64,000 nt of DNA from Streptomyces sp. DH24 (GCF_029813775.1 NZ_JARVKW010000008.1:1-64000), one strand, 5' to 3'. Positions 46,077-55,387 are shown, numbered from the stretch's first letter. Made by a program: numbers and translations. The notes: generated from the letters alone by a model not told the origin.

Positions 46077-46109
46077 AGGCGGCCCCCCAGCCGGGCCGGG
46101 GGGCCGCCT
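46077..46109 (-). terminator. Terminator after the S37 peptidase gene
   Basis: A perfect 12-bp stem (46077-46088 against 46098-46109) with a 9-base loop, seven bases beyond the stop of the minus-strand peptidase gene. Confidence 0.8.
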
Positions 46110-46115
46110 GCCGTC

Positions 46116-47585
46116 TCACGGGCGCAGCGTGGCCTCCCGCCGCAGGTCCCGCTTGTCGAGCCGGGCGTCGAACTTCGCGAGCGGCTTCGCCGCCGCCGGG
46201 TCGGCCTGCACGGCCGGGGACGCGACGCCCGCCCACTCAAGGATGCGCGCCGTGGCGAACGCCTTCTCCCCGGCGACGAGTCCGGCGACGTTCGCGCCGT
46301 GGTTCATGCCGGGCGCGGTGAACACGTAGGAGTCGCGCGCCCCGTTGCCCAGGCGGAACGGCTCGGCGCCCCACGGGTCGTTCTCGCCGTAGACGAACAG
46401 CATGTGCCGCGCGTTCTGGCGCACCCAGCTGTCCACGTCCCGCATCGCCGACGGCTGGAACGTCATCGGGATGTCACGCGGCACGAAGTTCCGCGGCGGC
46501 TGGTAGCCGTAGCGGACGTACTCGGGCTCGATGTGCGGGAACTTGATCGTCGGCGCGCCGAGCTGCGTGCCGGCCTGGTAGTAGTACGGCGTGTACGGCG
46601 CGAGGCCCTGGTCGGTGTAGAAGGAGAAGCCGGAGATCGTGTCGACGGACGTCCAGATCTCGTCGTCGGTGGCGTTCTTCGCGTCGGCCGGGATGTCCGC
46701 GCAGTCCTTCAGGGTGCTGTACTGCCAGAAGCCCCACACGTAGTCCAGGACGACCGCCTCGTAGGCGCGGTCCAGGCTGCCGATGGTGTGGAAGGTGTAG
46801 CCGTTCTCGGCGGCGAGCGCCTCGTACTTCTTCTGCAGCGGCTCGCGGCGCACCAGTGCCTCGCGCTGCACGCCGTTCAGCCGGTCGCGGCACTCCTCGG
46901 TGCCGACGCGGGCGAAGAACCGGTCGTAGGCCGAGTCCTCCTTGTTCACGATGTCGTTGGGGGCGACGTAGGCGACGACGCCGTCCATGTCCCGCGGGTA
47001 GAAACGCTCGTAGTAGGTGGCGGTCATGCCGCCCTTGGAGCCGCCCGTCGAGATCCAGTTCTCGTCGTAGATCGGCTTGAGCGCCTTGAAGATGCGGTGC
47101 TGGTCGCTGGCGGCCTGCCAGATGTCCAGCTTCGACCAGTCGGCCGGCGAGGGCCGGGACGGGGTGAAGAAGCGGTACTCCATGGAGACCTGGTTGCCGT
47201 CCACGATCTGCGTGGGCTCGCGGCGGCCGGGGTTCGTGGAGACGCCGTAGCCGCCGGTGTAGAAGACCGTGGGGCGGGAGACGTCCTTGTGCAGCACGGT
47301 GATGCGCTGCTGGAAGGTGCCCTTCGCCGGGTTCCGGTGGTCGACCGGCTGGGTGTAGTTGAGGACGAAGAAGCGGTAACCGGTGTACGGCTTCTCCTCC
47401 ATGAGGCTCATGCCCGGTATGGACAGCAGCCGGTCCTTGATGTCGGCCGATTCCGCCGATCCGGCCGTGCCGGTGGCTCCGGTGGCTTCCGGCTCGGCGG
47501 CGGTGGCCGCCCCGGCCGTGCCCACGGTGCCGACGGTGCCGACGAGCATGGTGAGCGCCAGCAGCGATCTGAGCGCCTTGCGCAT
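46116..47585 (-). CDS. Secreted tripeptidyl aminopeptidase, S37 family
   Basis: A 489-residue secreted serine peptidase of the PS-10/S37 family that removes tripeptides from protein N-termini. The signal peptide covers residues 1-~29 (ALRSLLALTMLVGTVGTVG, AGAATAA). The alpha/beta-hydrolase nucleophile is Ser183 in S-T-G-G-S-K-G-G, with the late FVYGENDPWG (acid) and APGMNHGANVAG (His) motifs completing the triad. It is a single transcription unit with its own terminator and adds to the secreted protease set of this region. Confidence 0.9.
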   Translation of the reverse strand: MRKALRSLLALTMLVGTVGTVGTAGAATAAEPEATGATGTAGSAESADIKDRLLSIPGMSLMEEKPYTGYRFFVLNYTQPVDHRNPAKGTFQQRITVLHKDVSRPTVFYTGGYGVSTNPGRREPTQIVDGNQVSMEYRFFTPSRPSPADWSKLDIWQAASDQHRIFKALKPIYDENWISTGGSKGGMTATYYERFYPRDMDGVVAYVAPNDIVNKEDSAYDRFFARVGTEECRDRLNGVQREALVRREPLQKKYEALAAENGYTFHTIGSLDRAYEAVVLDYVWGFWQYSTLKDCADIPADAKNATDDEIWTSVDTISGFSFYTDQGLAPYTPYYYQAGTQLGAPTIKFPHIEPEYVRYGYQPPRNFVPRDIPMTFQPSAMRDVDSWVRQNARHMLFVYGENDPWGAEPFRLGNGARDSYVFTAPGMNHGANVAGLVAGEKAFATARILEWAGVASPAVQADPAAAKPLAKFDARLDKRDLRREATLRP

Positions 47586-47684
47586 GCACCCTCCCTGGTG
47601 AGAACAGATGTGCGCCGGAAGCTATCGGAGCGACTCGGGTCGGCACCAGGGGAGACGGGGAATTGCCGGTGAGAAACCTGTGGT

Positions 47685-48107
47685 TCAGCAGAGGATCCAG
47701 CCGGAACTGACGTGGCCGCGCGCCACCCTGCCCTTCACCCACACGCAGCGCTGACCGGCGTGCACGGTCACCGGGCCCGCCCGGTAGGCGAATCGGCCCT
47801 CGTCCACGACGGGCCGGCCGCCGCGCGCCTGCACGCTGACCATCATGTGCCGCTTCGTGCCGGGCTTTTCGGGCAGGGTCACGGCGCAGACGTAGCCGTC
47901 GCGCTTGTAGACGACCACCGAGCCCGTGGAGAACGGCAGCGTGCGGACCCTGCGGCCCGAGCAGTGGGCGGCGGCCTGCGCGTCGCCGGGCGCGGCCACC
48001 GCCAGCAGCCCGGCCGCGGTCAGGACCGCCACGCCCAGCGCGAACCGCCTGCGTATCGCTCCGCCGGCGCCGCCCACGTCACCGGCACCACCCGCTCCAC
48101 TGCCCAC
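47685..48107 (-). CDS. Small secreted protein, function unknown
   Basis: A 140-residue protein with a Gly/Ala-rich start and then a clear signal peptide (RRRFALGVAVLTAAGLLAVAAPGDAQA). The mature part (~90 residues) is rich in beta-type residues and has four Cys (HCSGRR, YVCAV, RCVWV, WILC), which suggests two disulfide bonds. The GTG at 48107 has GGGAGG eight bases upstream. I recognise no family. Confidence 0.65.
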   Translation of the reverse strand: MGSGAGGAGDVGGAGGAIRRRFALGVAVLTAAGLLAVAAPGDAQAAAHCSGRRVRTLPFSTGSVVVYKRDGYVCAVTLPEKPGTKRHMMVSVQARGGRPVVDEGRFAYRAGPVTVHAGQRCVWVKGRVARGHVSSGWILC

Positions 48108-48191
48108 TGTGGCCCCTCCCGCACTGTCACCACCGCGACTTGGCGTACGGGTGTACGGACGCGGGGCGTATGTCGGATGGTTGCACGACCG

Positions 48192-51100
48192 TCAGCGGGA
48201 CGCGCCGACGGGTTCCTCGGGCTCGGCCTGTCCGACGAACGTCCGCCACAGTTCGGCGTAGCGTCCGCCGCGCGCCAGGAGTTCCTCGTGCGTGCCGTCC
48301 TCGGCGACCCGGCCGTGGTCCATGACGACGACCCGGTCGGCGCGGGCGGCCGTGGTCAGCCGGTGCGCGACGACGAGCGTCGTACGGCGTCCCGCGAGCC
48401 GGTCGGTGGCCTGGTTGACCTGTGCCTCGGTGGCCAGGTCGAGCGAGGCCGTCGCCTCGTCGAGGAGGAGGACGTCCGGGTCGACCAGTTCGGCGCGGGC
48501 CAGCGCGATCAACTGCCGTTGCCCGGCGGAGAGGTTGCGGCCCCGCTCGGCGACCTCGTGGAGGTAGCCGCCCTCCAGGGTGGCGATCATCTCGTGGGCG
48601 CCGACCGCGCGGGCCGCCGCCTCCACCTCGGCGTCGGTGGCGTCGGGGCGGCCGTAGGCGATGGCGTCGCGGACGGTGCCCTGGAAGAGGTACGCCTCCT
48701 GCGGGACGACGCCCAGCCGGTGCCGGTAGGAGGTCAGGTCGAGGGCGCGCAGGTCGGTGCCGTCGACGGTGATCCGGCCGCCGGTCGGGTCGTAGAACCG
48801 GGCCACCAGCTTCACCAGCGTCGACTTGCCGGCGCCGGTCTCGCCGACGAAGGCGACGGTCTGCCCGGCGGGGATGCGCAGGTCGATGCCGGTCAGCGCC
48901 TCTTCCTCGGCGCCGTAGGCGAAGTGCACGTCCTCGAAGGCGATGTCGCCGCGCAGGGAGCGCACGTCGAGGGGCTTGCCGGGGGCCTCGGTGGAGGCCG
49001 GTTCGCGCAGCAGTTCCTGGATGCGGCCGAGGGAGACGGTCGCCTGCTGGTAGCCGTCGAAGACCTGGGAGAGCTGCTGCACGGGCGCGAAGAACAGGTC
49101 GATGTAGAGCAGGTAGGCGACCAGCGCGCCGGTGGTGAGCGTGCCGTCGTCGATGCGCATGCCGCCGACGATCAGTACGGCGGCAGCGGCGGCGGACGAC
49201 AGGAACTGCACGAACGGGAAGTAGACCGAGATCAGCCACTGGCCGCGGACGCGGGCGCGCCGGTAGCTGTCGCTGCGCCCGGCGAACCGCTCGCCGCCGT
49301 CCTTCTCGCGCCGGAAGGCCTGCACGATGCGCAGCCCGGACACCGACTCCTGGAGGTCGGCGTTCACGGCCGAGACCCGCTCGCGGGCCAGTTCGTACGC
49401 CTTCACGCTGGCCCGGCGGAAGAAGAACGTGGCGAGGATCAGCGGCGGCAGTGTGGCGAACACGACCAGCGCGAGCTGCACGTCGATGAAGAGCAGGGCG
49501 ACCATGATGCCGAAGAAGGTGACGACGGAGACGAAGGCGGTGACGAGCCCGGTCTGGAGGAACGTGGACAGTGCGTCGACGTCGGTCGTCATCCGCGTCA
49601 TGATCCGGCCGGTCAGCTCGCGCTCGTAGTAGTCGAGCCCGAGGCGCTGGAGCTGGGTGAAGATCTTCAGGCGCAGCGCGTACAGGACGCGTTCGCCGGT
49701 GCGTCCGGTCATGCGGATCTCGCCGGTCTGCGCGACCCACTGGAGGGTCACCGCGAGCAGGGCGAGCAGCGACGCCGACCAGACCGCGCCGAGGGCGAGC
49801 TGCGAGACGCCCTCGTCGATGCCGTGCCGGATCAGGACCGGCAGCAGCAGGCCCATGCCCGCGTCGACGGCCACCAGGGCGAGGCTGGCCAGCAGCGGCA
49901 GGCCGAAGCCGCGCAGCAGGCGGCGCAGTCCGTACGACTCCTCCGGCTGGACGGCGCGGGCCTCGTCGACGTCCGGGACGTCGGTCGCCGGGGGCAGCGC
50001 CGCCACCTGGGCGAGCAGTTCCGGGGTGGCCGGGGAGCCCTCCGTCGCCAGGTCCCGGGGTTCGCGCTCCCCCGCCCACAGCCGGGGCGTGATGCCGCGC
50101 TCGGCGTCGAACTCGGCGTCCAGCTCGTCGCGCACCGAGGTGTCCTCGCGCGGCTCGGCCGACGGCGGGGTGTGGCCCGGGGAGACACCGCCCAGCTCGT
50201 CCGGGTCGGTGAGCAGGCGCCGGTACAGGGCGCACCGCTCCTGGAGCTCGTCGTGGGTGCCGATGTCGGCGAGCCGGCCGCCGTCGAGGACGGCGATGCG
50301 GTCGGCGAGGTTGAGGGTGGAGCGGCGGTGCGCGATGAGCAGCGTGGTGCGGCCCCGCATGACCTGCGCCAGGGCCTCGTGGATCTCGTGCTCCACGCGG
50401 GCGTCGACGGCGGACGTGGCGTCGTCCAGGACGAGCAGCCGCGGGTCGCTGAGGATGGCGCGGGCCAGGGCGATGCGCTGGCGCTGGCCGCCGGACAGGG
50501 TCAGGCCGTGTTCGCCGACCGTCGTGTCGTAGCCGTCGGGCAGCTCGGCGACGAACCGGTCGGCCTGGGCGGCGCGCGCGGCGGCCTCGATCTCCTCGTC
50601 GGTGGCGCCGGGGCGGCCGTAGGCGATGTTGTTGCGGACGGTGTCGGAGAACAGGAACGAGTCCTCCGGTACGAGCCCGATCGCGGCCCGCAGCGAGTCC
50701 AGGGTCAGCTCGCGCACGTCGTGCCCGCCGACCAGGACGGCGCCGCGCGTGGCGTCGTAGAAGCGCGGCAGCAGCAGGGAGACGGTGGACTTCCCGGAGC
50801 CGGAGGAGCCGACGACGGCGAGGGTCTCGCCGGGGCGGATGGTGAAGGACAGGCCGTCGAGGACGGGCCGCTCGGGGTCGTATCCGAAGGACACGTCGTC
50901 GAACTCGACGGTGGCGGGAGCGTCCGGGGGAAGCTCCTTGCTCCCGTCGGTCAGGGACGGCTCGGTGTCGATCAGCTCCAGGACGCGTTCGGTGCCGGCG
51001 CGGGCCTGCTGGCCGACGGTGAGGACCATGGCGAGCATCCGGACCGGCCCGACGAGCTGCGCGAGGTAGGTGGAGAACGCGACGAACGTACCGAGTGTGA

Positions 51101-51914
51101 TGTCGCCGCGCACCGCGAGCCAGCCGCCGAGGGCGAGCATCGCGACCTGGCCGAGCGCGGGCACGGCCTGGAGGGCCGGGGTGTACCGGCTGTTGAGCCG
51201 GACGGTGCGCAGCCGCCCGGCGAACAGCCGCCGCCCGACCTCCCGCAGCTTGCCGGTCTCCTGCTCCTCCTGCCCGAAGCCCTTGACGACGCGGACACCG
51301 CTGACGGCGCCGTCGACCACGCCCGCGACGGCGGCGGCCTGCGCCTGCGCGTACCAGGTGGCGGGATGCAGCCGGGTGCGGCTGTGCCTGGCGATGATCC
51401 AGATGGCGGGCGCGACGGCGAGGGCGACCAGGGTGAGCGGCAGGGACAGCCAGGCCATGACGGCGAGGGAGATCAGGAAGAGCATGAAGTTCCCGATGGT
51501 CATCGGGAGCATGAACAGCAGGCTCTGGATCAGCTGGAGGTCGCTGGTGGCCCGCCCGACGACCTGCCCGGTGGACAGCTCGTCCTGCCGCCGCCCGTCG
51601 AGCCGGGTGATCGTCCCGTACATCTCCGTGCGCAGGTCGTGCTGGACGTCGAGGGCGAGCCGGCCGCCGTAGTAGCGGCGGACGTAGGTGAGGACGTACA
51701 CGACGAGGGCGGCGCCGATGAGCGCGCCGGCCCAGGGGGCCATGGCGCGGCTGTGGTCACCGATGACGTCGTCGATGATCACCTTCGTGATCAGCGGGAC
51801 GATCGCCATCACGGCCATACCGGCGAGGGAGGAGCCGAGGGCCAGCACGACGTCCGTGCGATGCCGCCATGCGTAGCCCGCCAGTCGTCGTGCCCAGCCC
51901 CGTTGCGGTGTCAC
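48192..51914 (-). CDS. Fused two-module ABC exporter (TMD-NBD-TMD-NBD)
   Basis: A 1240-residue full transporter in one chain, where most Streptomyces exporters of this type use two half-size genes. Module 1 has six helices then an NBD with Walker A (GSSGSGKST, Lys375), LSGGQRQ, and Walker B ending LVLDD, Asp498 standing where the catalytic Glu belongs. Module 2 has a canonical NBD: GETGAGKST (Lys1030), LSAGQRQ and LLLDE with Glu1153. The ~90-residue acidic linker (~590-680) joins them. This is the asymmetric pattern of heterodimeric multidrug exporters. Substrate unknown. Confidence 0.93.
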   Translation of the reverse strand: MTPQRGWARRLAGYAWRHRTDVVLALGSSLAGMAVMAIVPLITKVIIDDVIGDHSRAMAPWAGALIGAALVVYVLTYVRRYYGGRLALDVQHDLRTEMYGTITRLDGRRQDELSTGQVVGRATSDLQLIQSLLFMLPMTIGNFMLFLISLAVMAWLSLPLTLVALAVAPAIWIIARHSRTRLHPATWYAQAQAAAVAGVVDGAVSGVRVVKGFGQEEQETGKLREVGRRLFAGRLRTVRLNSRYTPALQAVPALGQVAMLALGGWLAVRGDITLGTFVAFSTYLAQLVGPVRMLAMVLTVGQQARAGTERVLELIDTEPSLTDGSKELPPDAPATVEFDDVSFGYDPERPVLDGLSFTIRPGETLAVVGSSGSGKSTVSLLLPRFYDATRGAVLVGGHDVRELTLDSLRAAIGLVPEDSFLFSDTVRNNIAYGRPGATDEEIEAAARAAQADRFVAELPDGYDTTVGEHGLTLSGGQRQRIALARAILSDPRLLVLDDATSAVDARVEHEIHEALAQVMRGRTTLLIAHRRSTLNLADRIAVLDGGRLADIGTHDELQERCALYRRLLTDPDELGGVSPGHTPPSAEPREDTSVRDELDAEFDAERGITPRLWAGEREPRDLATEGSPATPELLAQVAALPPATDVPDVDEARAVQPEESYGLRRLLRGFGLPLLASLALVAVDAGMGLLLPVLIRHGIDEGVSQLALGAVWSASLLALLAVTLQWVAQTGEIRMTGRTGERVLYALRLKIFTQLQRLGLDYYERELTGRIMTRMTTDVDALSTFLQTGLVTAFVSVVTFFGIMVALLFIDVQLALVVFATLPPLILATFFFRRASVKAYELARERVSAVNADLQESVSGLRIVQAFRREKDGGERFAGRSDSYRRARVRGQWLISVYFPFVQFLSSAAAAAVLIVGGMRIDDGTLTTGALVAYLLYIDLFFAPVQQLSQVFDGYQQATVSLGRIQELLREPASTEAPGKPLDVRSLRGDIAFEDVHFAYGAEEEALTGIDLRIPAGQTVAFVGETGAGKSTLVKLVARFYDPTGGRITVDGTDLRALDLTSYRHRLGVVPQEAYLFQGTVRDAIAYGRPDATDAEVEAAARAVGAHEMIATLEGGYLHEVAERGRNLSAGQRQLIALARAELVDPDVLLLDEATASLDLATEAQVNQATDRLAGRRTTLVVAHRLTTAARADRVVVMDHGRVAEDGTHEELLARGGRYAELWRTFVGQAEPEEPVGASR

Positions 51915-52051
51915 GCGGGTGTCCTCCGAGGGTCGCTCGTGCCTGCCCTGATCATCGGCCCGACGCCAGGCCTGATCTTCCGGAAGGCACCAACGCGGGC
52001 GGGACCGGATTTCATCCCTCCGTCATGATCGGAGGCCGGCCCGCCCGGCGC

Positions 52052-53095
52052 TCAGAGGCGCACCCGCAGGAAGTAGAAGCGGGTGGTCTGCACGTCGTTC
52101 TGGTTGTCGTCGCTGACCAGGAGCACCCTCATGGCGCCGCCGGGCGCGCGGCCGGTGACCGCCATGCCCTCGATGTTGTCGAGCAGCGGGTTCGGCTGGG
52201 GCTGCTTGGCGGTCGCTCCGAGTGACGGGCAGGTCACGAGGTCGGCGAGCAGCGTCTTCGGCATGGCCTCGGCGCCGGTGAGCCGGTCGACGGCCCGGAC
52301 GTCGGCGGCGCCGCGCGGGTCGGCGAGATACAACCGCACGGTGTTGCCGACGCCGGCGGTGAAGCCGCGCTCCAGGACGAGGAGGCGGCCGTCGGGCGTC
52401 GCGGTGACCTCGGGCACGCCGAGCCCCGTGTCCACGCGGTACGCGTACTGCGCGCCGAGCCGGAAACGGTCCTCCGGTGTGCGCCGCCAGGTCTGGAGCC
52501 GGACGGTGTCGGAGCGGTCGCCGTCGAGGGGGTACTCCATGGAGGCGAGCAGGGTGCGCCCGCCGGGCAGCAGGGTCAGCCCTTCGAAGGTGCCGTTGGC
52601 GCGGGCTCGGCCGGCCGGGGCGGGCCGCAGGGCGTCCGGCACGGGCAGCCGGTCGAGAATCCGGCCGTCGCGGGAGTACCGGCGCACGGTCGGCTCGGTC
52701 TCGGAGCCGATCAGCCGGGTGCCGTCGCGGTCGACGACGAGCCCCTCGGAGTCGAGGGGGGCGCCCGCCTCGTCCGCGAGCGCCCGCACGCCGCGCGGCC
52801 GGAGGGTCCGGGCGTCCAGGGAGAACAGGGCCGACCGGTCGGACACGGCGGCGAGGGCGCCGTCCCGGTCGACGGCGAGCGCGGAGAAGTTCCCGACGAA
52901 GGTGCCCTCGTACGTCGTCTTGTCGAGGGCGTCGGAGTAGCGGTCGATGGCCACGGAGGGCGAACAGGCGTGCCCGGTACGGACGTTGGCCGACGCGGCG
53001 CCGCCGGTCGCGGCACCGGCGGGGCCGGTGGCGGTGAGACAGGTGGCGGCGGCGAGGGCGGCCGTGGTGGTGGCGAGGAGGGTGTTCAGACGCAT
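52052..53095 (-). CDS. Secreted esterase-like/phytase-like protein
   Basis: A 347-residue secreted protein with a signal peptide (LLATTTAALAAATCLTA, GPAGAA). The mature part has propeller-like repeats: LAVDRDGALAAVSDRSALFSLDART, LDSEGLVVDRDGTRLIGSE and NGTFEGLTLLPGGRTLLASME, matching the family called esterase-like activity of phytase. Its natural reaction is not settled; related proteins are annotated as phosphatases. I chose the ATG at 53095 over a GTG three codons upstream. It is followed by the ABC exporter on the same strand after ~140 bases. Confidence 0.75.
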   Translation of the reverse strand: MRLNTLLATTTAALAAATCLTATGPAGAATGGAASANVRTGHACSPSVAIDRYSDALDKTTYEGTFVGNFSALAVDRDGALAAVSDRSALFSLDARTLRPRGVRALADEAGAPLDSEGLVVDRDGTRLIGSETEPTVRRYSRDGRILDRLPVPDALRPAPAGRARANGTFEGLTLLPGGRTLLASMEYPLDGDRSDTVRLQTWRRTPEDRFRLGAQYAYRVDTGLGVPEVTATPDGRLLVLERGFTAGVGNTVRLYLADPRGAADVRAVDRLTGAEAMPKTLLADLVTCPSLGATAKQPQPNPLLDNIEGMAVTGRAPGGAMRVLLVSDDNQNDVQTTRFYFLRVRL

Positions 53096-53162
53096 GGGCA
53101 GCACGGTAGGGCGGGGCGGTGACGCCCGGTGGGATGTTCGGTGAAGCCCTCCCCGCGAGCAC

Positions 53163-53477
53163 TCAGGGCCACCCGTCGGGATCGTCGTACGCGGGTACCG
53201 GGAGGCGGGCGCCCCGGCTCTCGGCGACGCGGTGGACGTCCCGCAGCGCCTCGGCCAGGCGGGCCGCGAGAAAGCGGACCTGTACGACGGTGGCGCCGTC
53301 GTCGGCGAGCATGTCGGCGGCGTGGTCGAGGAGGTCCTCTGCCATGCCGAGCTGGACCGACTCGATGCTGTCGGCGACGCGCGAGAGGCGGCCGGTGCCG
53401 TCGCCGACGAGGTAACAGGGCTTGCCGCCGGCCCCGGTCCACGGCAGCAGCCGCGCGGCGCCCTCCCCGGCGATCAC
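53163..53477 (-). CDS. Small soluble protein of a WhiJ-type locus
   Basis: A 104-residue soluble protein (VIAGEGAARLLPW, KPCYLVGDGTGRLSRVADSIESVQ, then a long helix). It starts with a GTG that overlaps the stop of the upstream small gene as GTGA at 53474-53477. Proteins of this type are common beside HTH/DUF397 pairs in Streptomyces, though no activity is known to me. Confidence 0.7.
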   Translation of the reverse strand: MIAGEGAARLLPWTGAGGKPCYLVGDGTGRLSRVADSIESVQLGMAEDLLDHAADMLADDGATVVQVRFLAARLAEALRDVHRVAESRGARLPVPAYDDPDGWP

Positions 53478-53800
53478 GCGGTCACCTCCACGCCGTGCAC
53501 GCCGCGCGGTCCGACGTCGATGCCGCGCACGGCGACCACCAGCGCCCGCCGCCGGGCCGGGCTCCGCCGGGCCGCCGCACGCTGCTCGTGCGCGACGAGA
53601 TACGGCCGCACGAGCACGTTGTCCTCGCCGGCCAGAGGCTCATGCCCGGCGCGGTGGACGGGACGCGGGCGCTGTCCCGACGATCCGGGACAGCGCCGGT
53701 GCGCACCACCGCGCACGACGCCGCTGCGCCGACGGCGGCCGTTCCCTGGCAACAGGACCCGGAGGAGCGGCTCCAGGAGGCGGGCGAGGTGGTGGGGCAT
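53474..53800 (-). CDS. Small basic protein of a WhiJ-type locus
   Basis: A 108-residue basic protein (MPHHLARLLEPLLRVLLPG, then RRRR, and at the end RRRALVVAVRGIDVGPRGVHGVEVTA). I recall similar proteins with the same order of LLLP start, LVRPYLVAHEQR middle and VHGVEVTA end in many Streptomyces next to HTH/DUF397 genes. The ATG at 53800 has GGAG eight bases upstream; the open frame continues to 54190 antisense to the HTH gene and is discounted. It is coupled to the next gene by a GTGA overlap. Confidence 0.65.
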   Translation of the reverse strand: MPHHLARLLEPLLRVLLPGNGRRRRSGVVRGGAHRRCPGSSGQRPRPVHRAGHEPLAGEDNVLVRPYLVAHEQRAAARRSPARRRALVVAVRGIDVGPRGVHGVEVTA

Positions 53801-53932
53801 GTCGAGAGCTCCGTTTCCATTCCACGTGGGCTTGTCGCGTTGTGTAGCGAGGCCCTCACAGAGTGGGACGGGGCGGGCTAGGCTCGCCAGAGGGTTGAGC
53901 GTGACCAGGCATTTGTCACAAGGGAGTTGGCC

Positions 53933-54727
53933 ATGGCCACCACATACGGTGCCTGGCTCAAGCAGCAGCGCGAGGCGGCGGGACTGACACAGCAGCAGCT
54001 GGCGGACATGGCGGTGATGACGCGCTCGCACATCGCGCACATCGAGGCGGGGCGGCGGATCCCCTCGAAGGAAGACGCGCGGCGGCTGGACAGGGCGCTG
54101 AACACGGGGGATGTGTTGAGCAGTTTTCTGCCCCGAGAAGAGGTGGCTGCCGCCGACTACTTCGAAGCAGTACGGCTGCTTGAACGACAAGCGGTGATGA
54201 TCAGGGAGTTCGCCCTGTCGTTCGTGCCAGGCATCCTTCAGACGAAGCGGTACGCGCGTGCTGTACTCGGCAAAGCATTCCCTCCGGTGAGCAAGGAGGA
54301 ATGTGACAGGCGCCTTGTCACACGTCTCGAACGCGCCAGGATCCTCGACGATCCGGTTACGCCCGTAGTGTGGGCCCTTCTCGATGAGGCAGTGCTACGC
54401 CGTCCGTTGGGCAGCGCTGACGTCATGGCGGAGCAGCTGGCACACATCGTGCGCCTCGCCGAGGCTGAACGCGTCCGCGTACATGTGATGCCGTTCGACA
54501 TGGGCTTCCATCCACTGATGGAAAGCATGCTCACCCTGATGTGGTTCGAGGACCAACCGCCGCTGGCGTACGGCGAGGGCCTACGGATGGGCAAACTGCA
54601 CGACTCCCCGTCCGCTGTTCACGAGTTGCAGAGTCGCTACGATCTGGCGCTGAGCGACGCGCTGTCGCAGCGCGATTCACTTGCCCTGCTGAAGGCAACA
54701 GCGAAGGACTACGGACACCATGGCTGA
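53933..54727 (+). CDS. WhiJ-like HTH protein (XRE HTH plus DUF5753)
   Basis: A 264-residue regulator: residues ~5-60 are an XRE-type helix-turn-helix (YGAWLKQQREAAGLTQQQLADMAVMTRSHIAHIEAGRR) and the rest is the DUF5753 domain (SFVPGILQTKRYARAVL, VRVHVMPFDMGFHP). This is the WhiJ/AbaA-ORFA family found in many paralogues in Streptomyces and linked to development. The ATG at 53933 follows AAGGGAG. The gene is visibly less GC-rich than its neighbours in the third codon position. It overlaps the DUF397 gene by eight bases and is divergent from two small genes. Confidence 0.9.
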   Translation: MATTYGAWLKQQREAAGLTQQQLADMAVMTRSHIAHIEAGRRIPSKEDARRLDRALNTGDVLSSFLPREEVAAADYFEAVRLLERQAVMIREFALSFVPGILQTKRYARAVLGKAFPPVSKEECDRRLVTRLERARILDDPVTPVVWALLDEAVLRRPLGSADVMAEQLAHIVRLAEAERVRVHVMPFDMGFHPLMESMLTLMWFEDQPPLAYGEGLRMGKLHDSPSAVHELQSRYDLALSDALSQRDSLALLKATAKDYGHHG

Positions 54728-54941
54728 CCGAACCATCCGGAACGCTGCCGCACTGAAGGGTTGGCGCAAGTCGTCCCACAGCGGCAGCGAAGCCGGCAGT
54801 TGCCTCGAAGTCATAGACACCCACCCTTCCGAGGTCCCGGTCCGCGACTCCAAGACCCCCCGGGGCCCGGCGTTGGTGTTCTCGTCGCAGGGCTGGTCCC
54901 GGTTCGTCGCCGCCGTCAAGGGCGGAGACCTGACGGCGTGA
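54720..54941 (+). CDS. DUF397 protein
   Basis: A 73-residue protein with the DUF397 core: LKGWRKSSHSGSEAGSCLEV, then VPVRDSKTPRGPALVFSSQGWSRFVAAVKGG. DUF397 proteins are almost always encoded beside a WhiJ-like HTH protein and are thought to antagonise it. The ATG lies eight bases inside the HTH gene's 3' end, so the two are coupled. Confidence 0.92.
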   Translation: MADRTIRNAAALKGWRKSSHSGSEAGSCLEVIDTHPSEVPVRDSKTPRGPALVFSSQGWSRFVAAVKGGDLTA

Positions 54942-55102
54942 CGGCCTGACCCCCGGCCACGGCATCGCGAAGACGCACGGACCCGACAGGTCGCCGGTCA
55001 GCGGTTCAGGTCCAGCACCCCGACGCCGGGCCGCTCGTACGCGTCGGGCTCGACCGTCGCCACGAGCGCCCCGTCGGGAACCATCACGGTCGGCCGGGCG
55101 GC

Positions 55103-55387
55103 ATGGACGGCGGCGGCGACATCGGAGCCGACTCCGTGCCTGCCCAGCTCGGATCGCTCCCGCTGGCCGAGGTTGTCGGTGATGATGTCCGTGTGGCCAA
55201 CCGCGTCAGCGCTCTCATCTCGGCCTTCGGCGTTCTTGCCTGCACGGTGCTGCTCGCCGGCGCCGTTCGCGAGTACCGCTCCGGGGCATCGGCTCTCTGG
55301 GTCGCGGCCGGAGCCGTGTTCTTCGTCAGTGCCCTGTACGCACTCGTACGGGATGTGCGACAACTGCGTGCAGGGCGGGAGACCTGA
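55103..55387 (+). CDS. Possible small membrane protein
   Basis: A 94-residue reading frame with two clear hydrophobic helices (VSALISAFGVLACTVLLAGAV and SALWVAAGAVFFVSALYALV) and a basic end (RDVRQLRAGRET). The distribution of hydrophobic residues argues for a real gene, but no strong ribosome site precedes the ATG; a later GTG start is possible. No family recognised. Confidence 0.4.
   Translation: MDGGGDIGADSVPAQLGSLPLAEVVGDDVRVANRVSALISAFGVLACTVLLAGAVREYRSGASALWVAAGAVFFVSALYALVRDVRQLRAGRET

Noticed and set aside
47712..52028. A 1438-codon open frame on the plus strand opposite the ABC exporter
   Set aside because: Same compositional artefact; the minus strand encodes an intact double ABC protein with all motifs.
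53801..54190. N-terminal extension of the small basic protein gene at 53474
   Set aside because: It would run antisense through the HTH gene and the divergent promoter; a start with a ribosome site exists at 53800.
54998..55081. A short minus-strand stretch ending VATVEPDAYERPGVGVLDLNR and stop, which looked like the end of a gene
   Set aside because: Too short, no upstream domain or start could be tied to it, and the frame upstream is antisense-like; it may be a gene remnant but I cannot support that.
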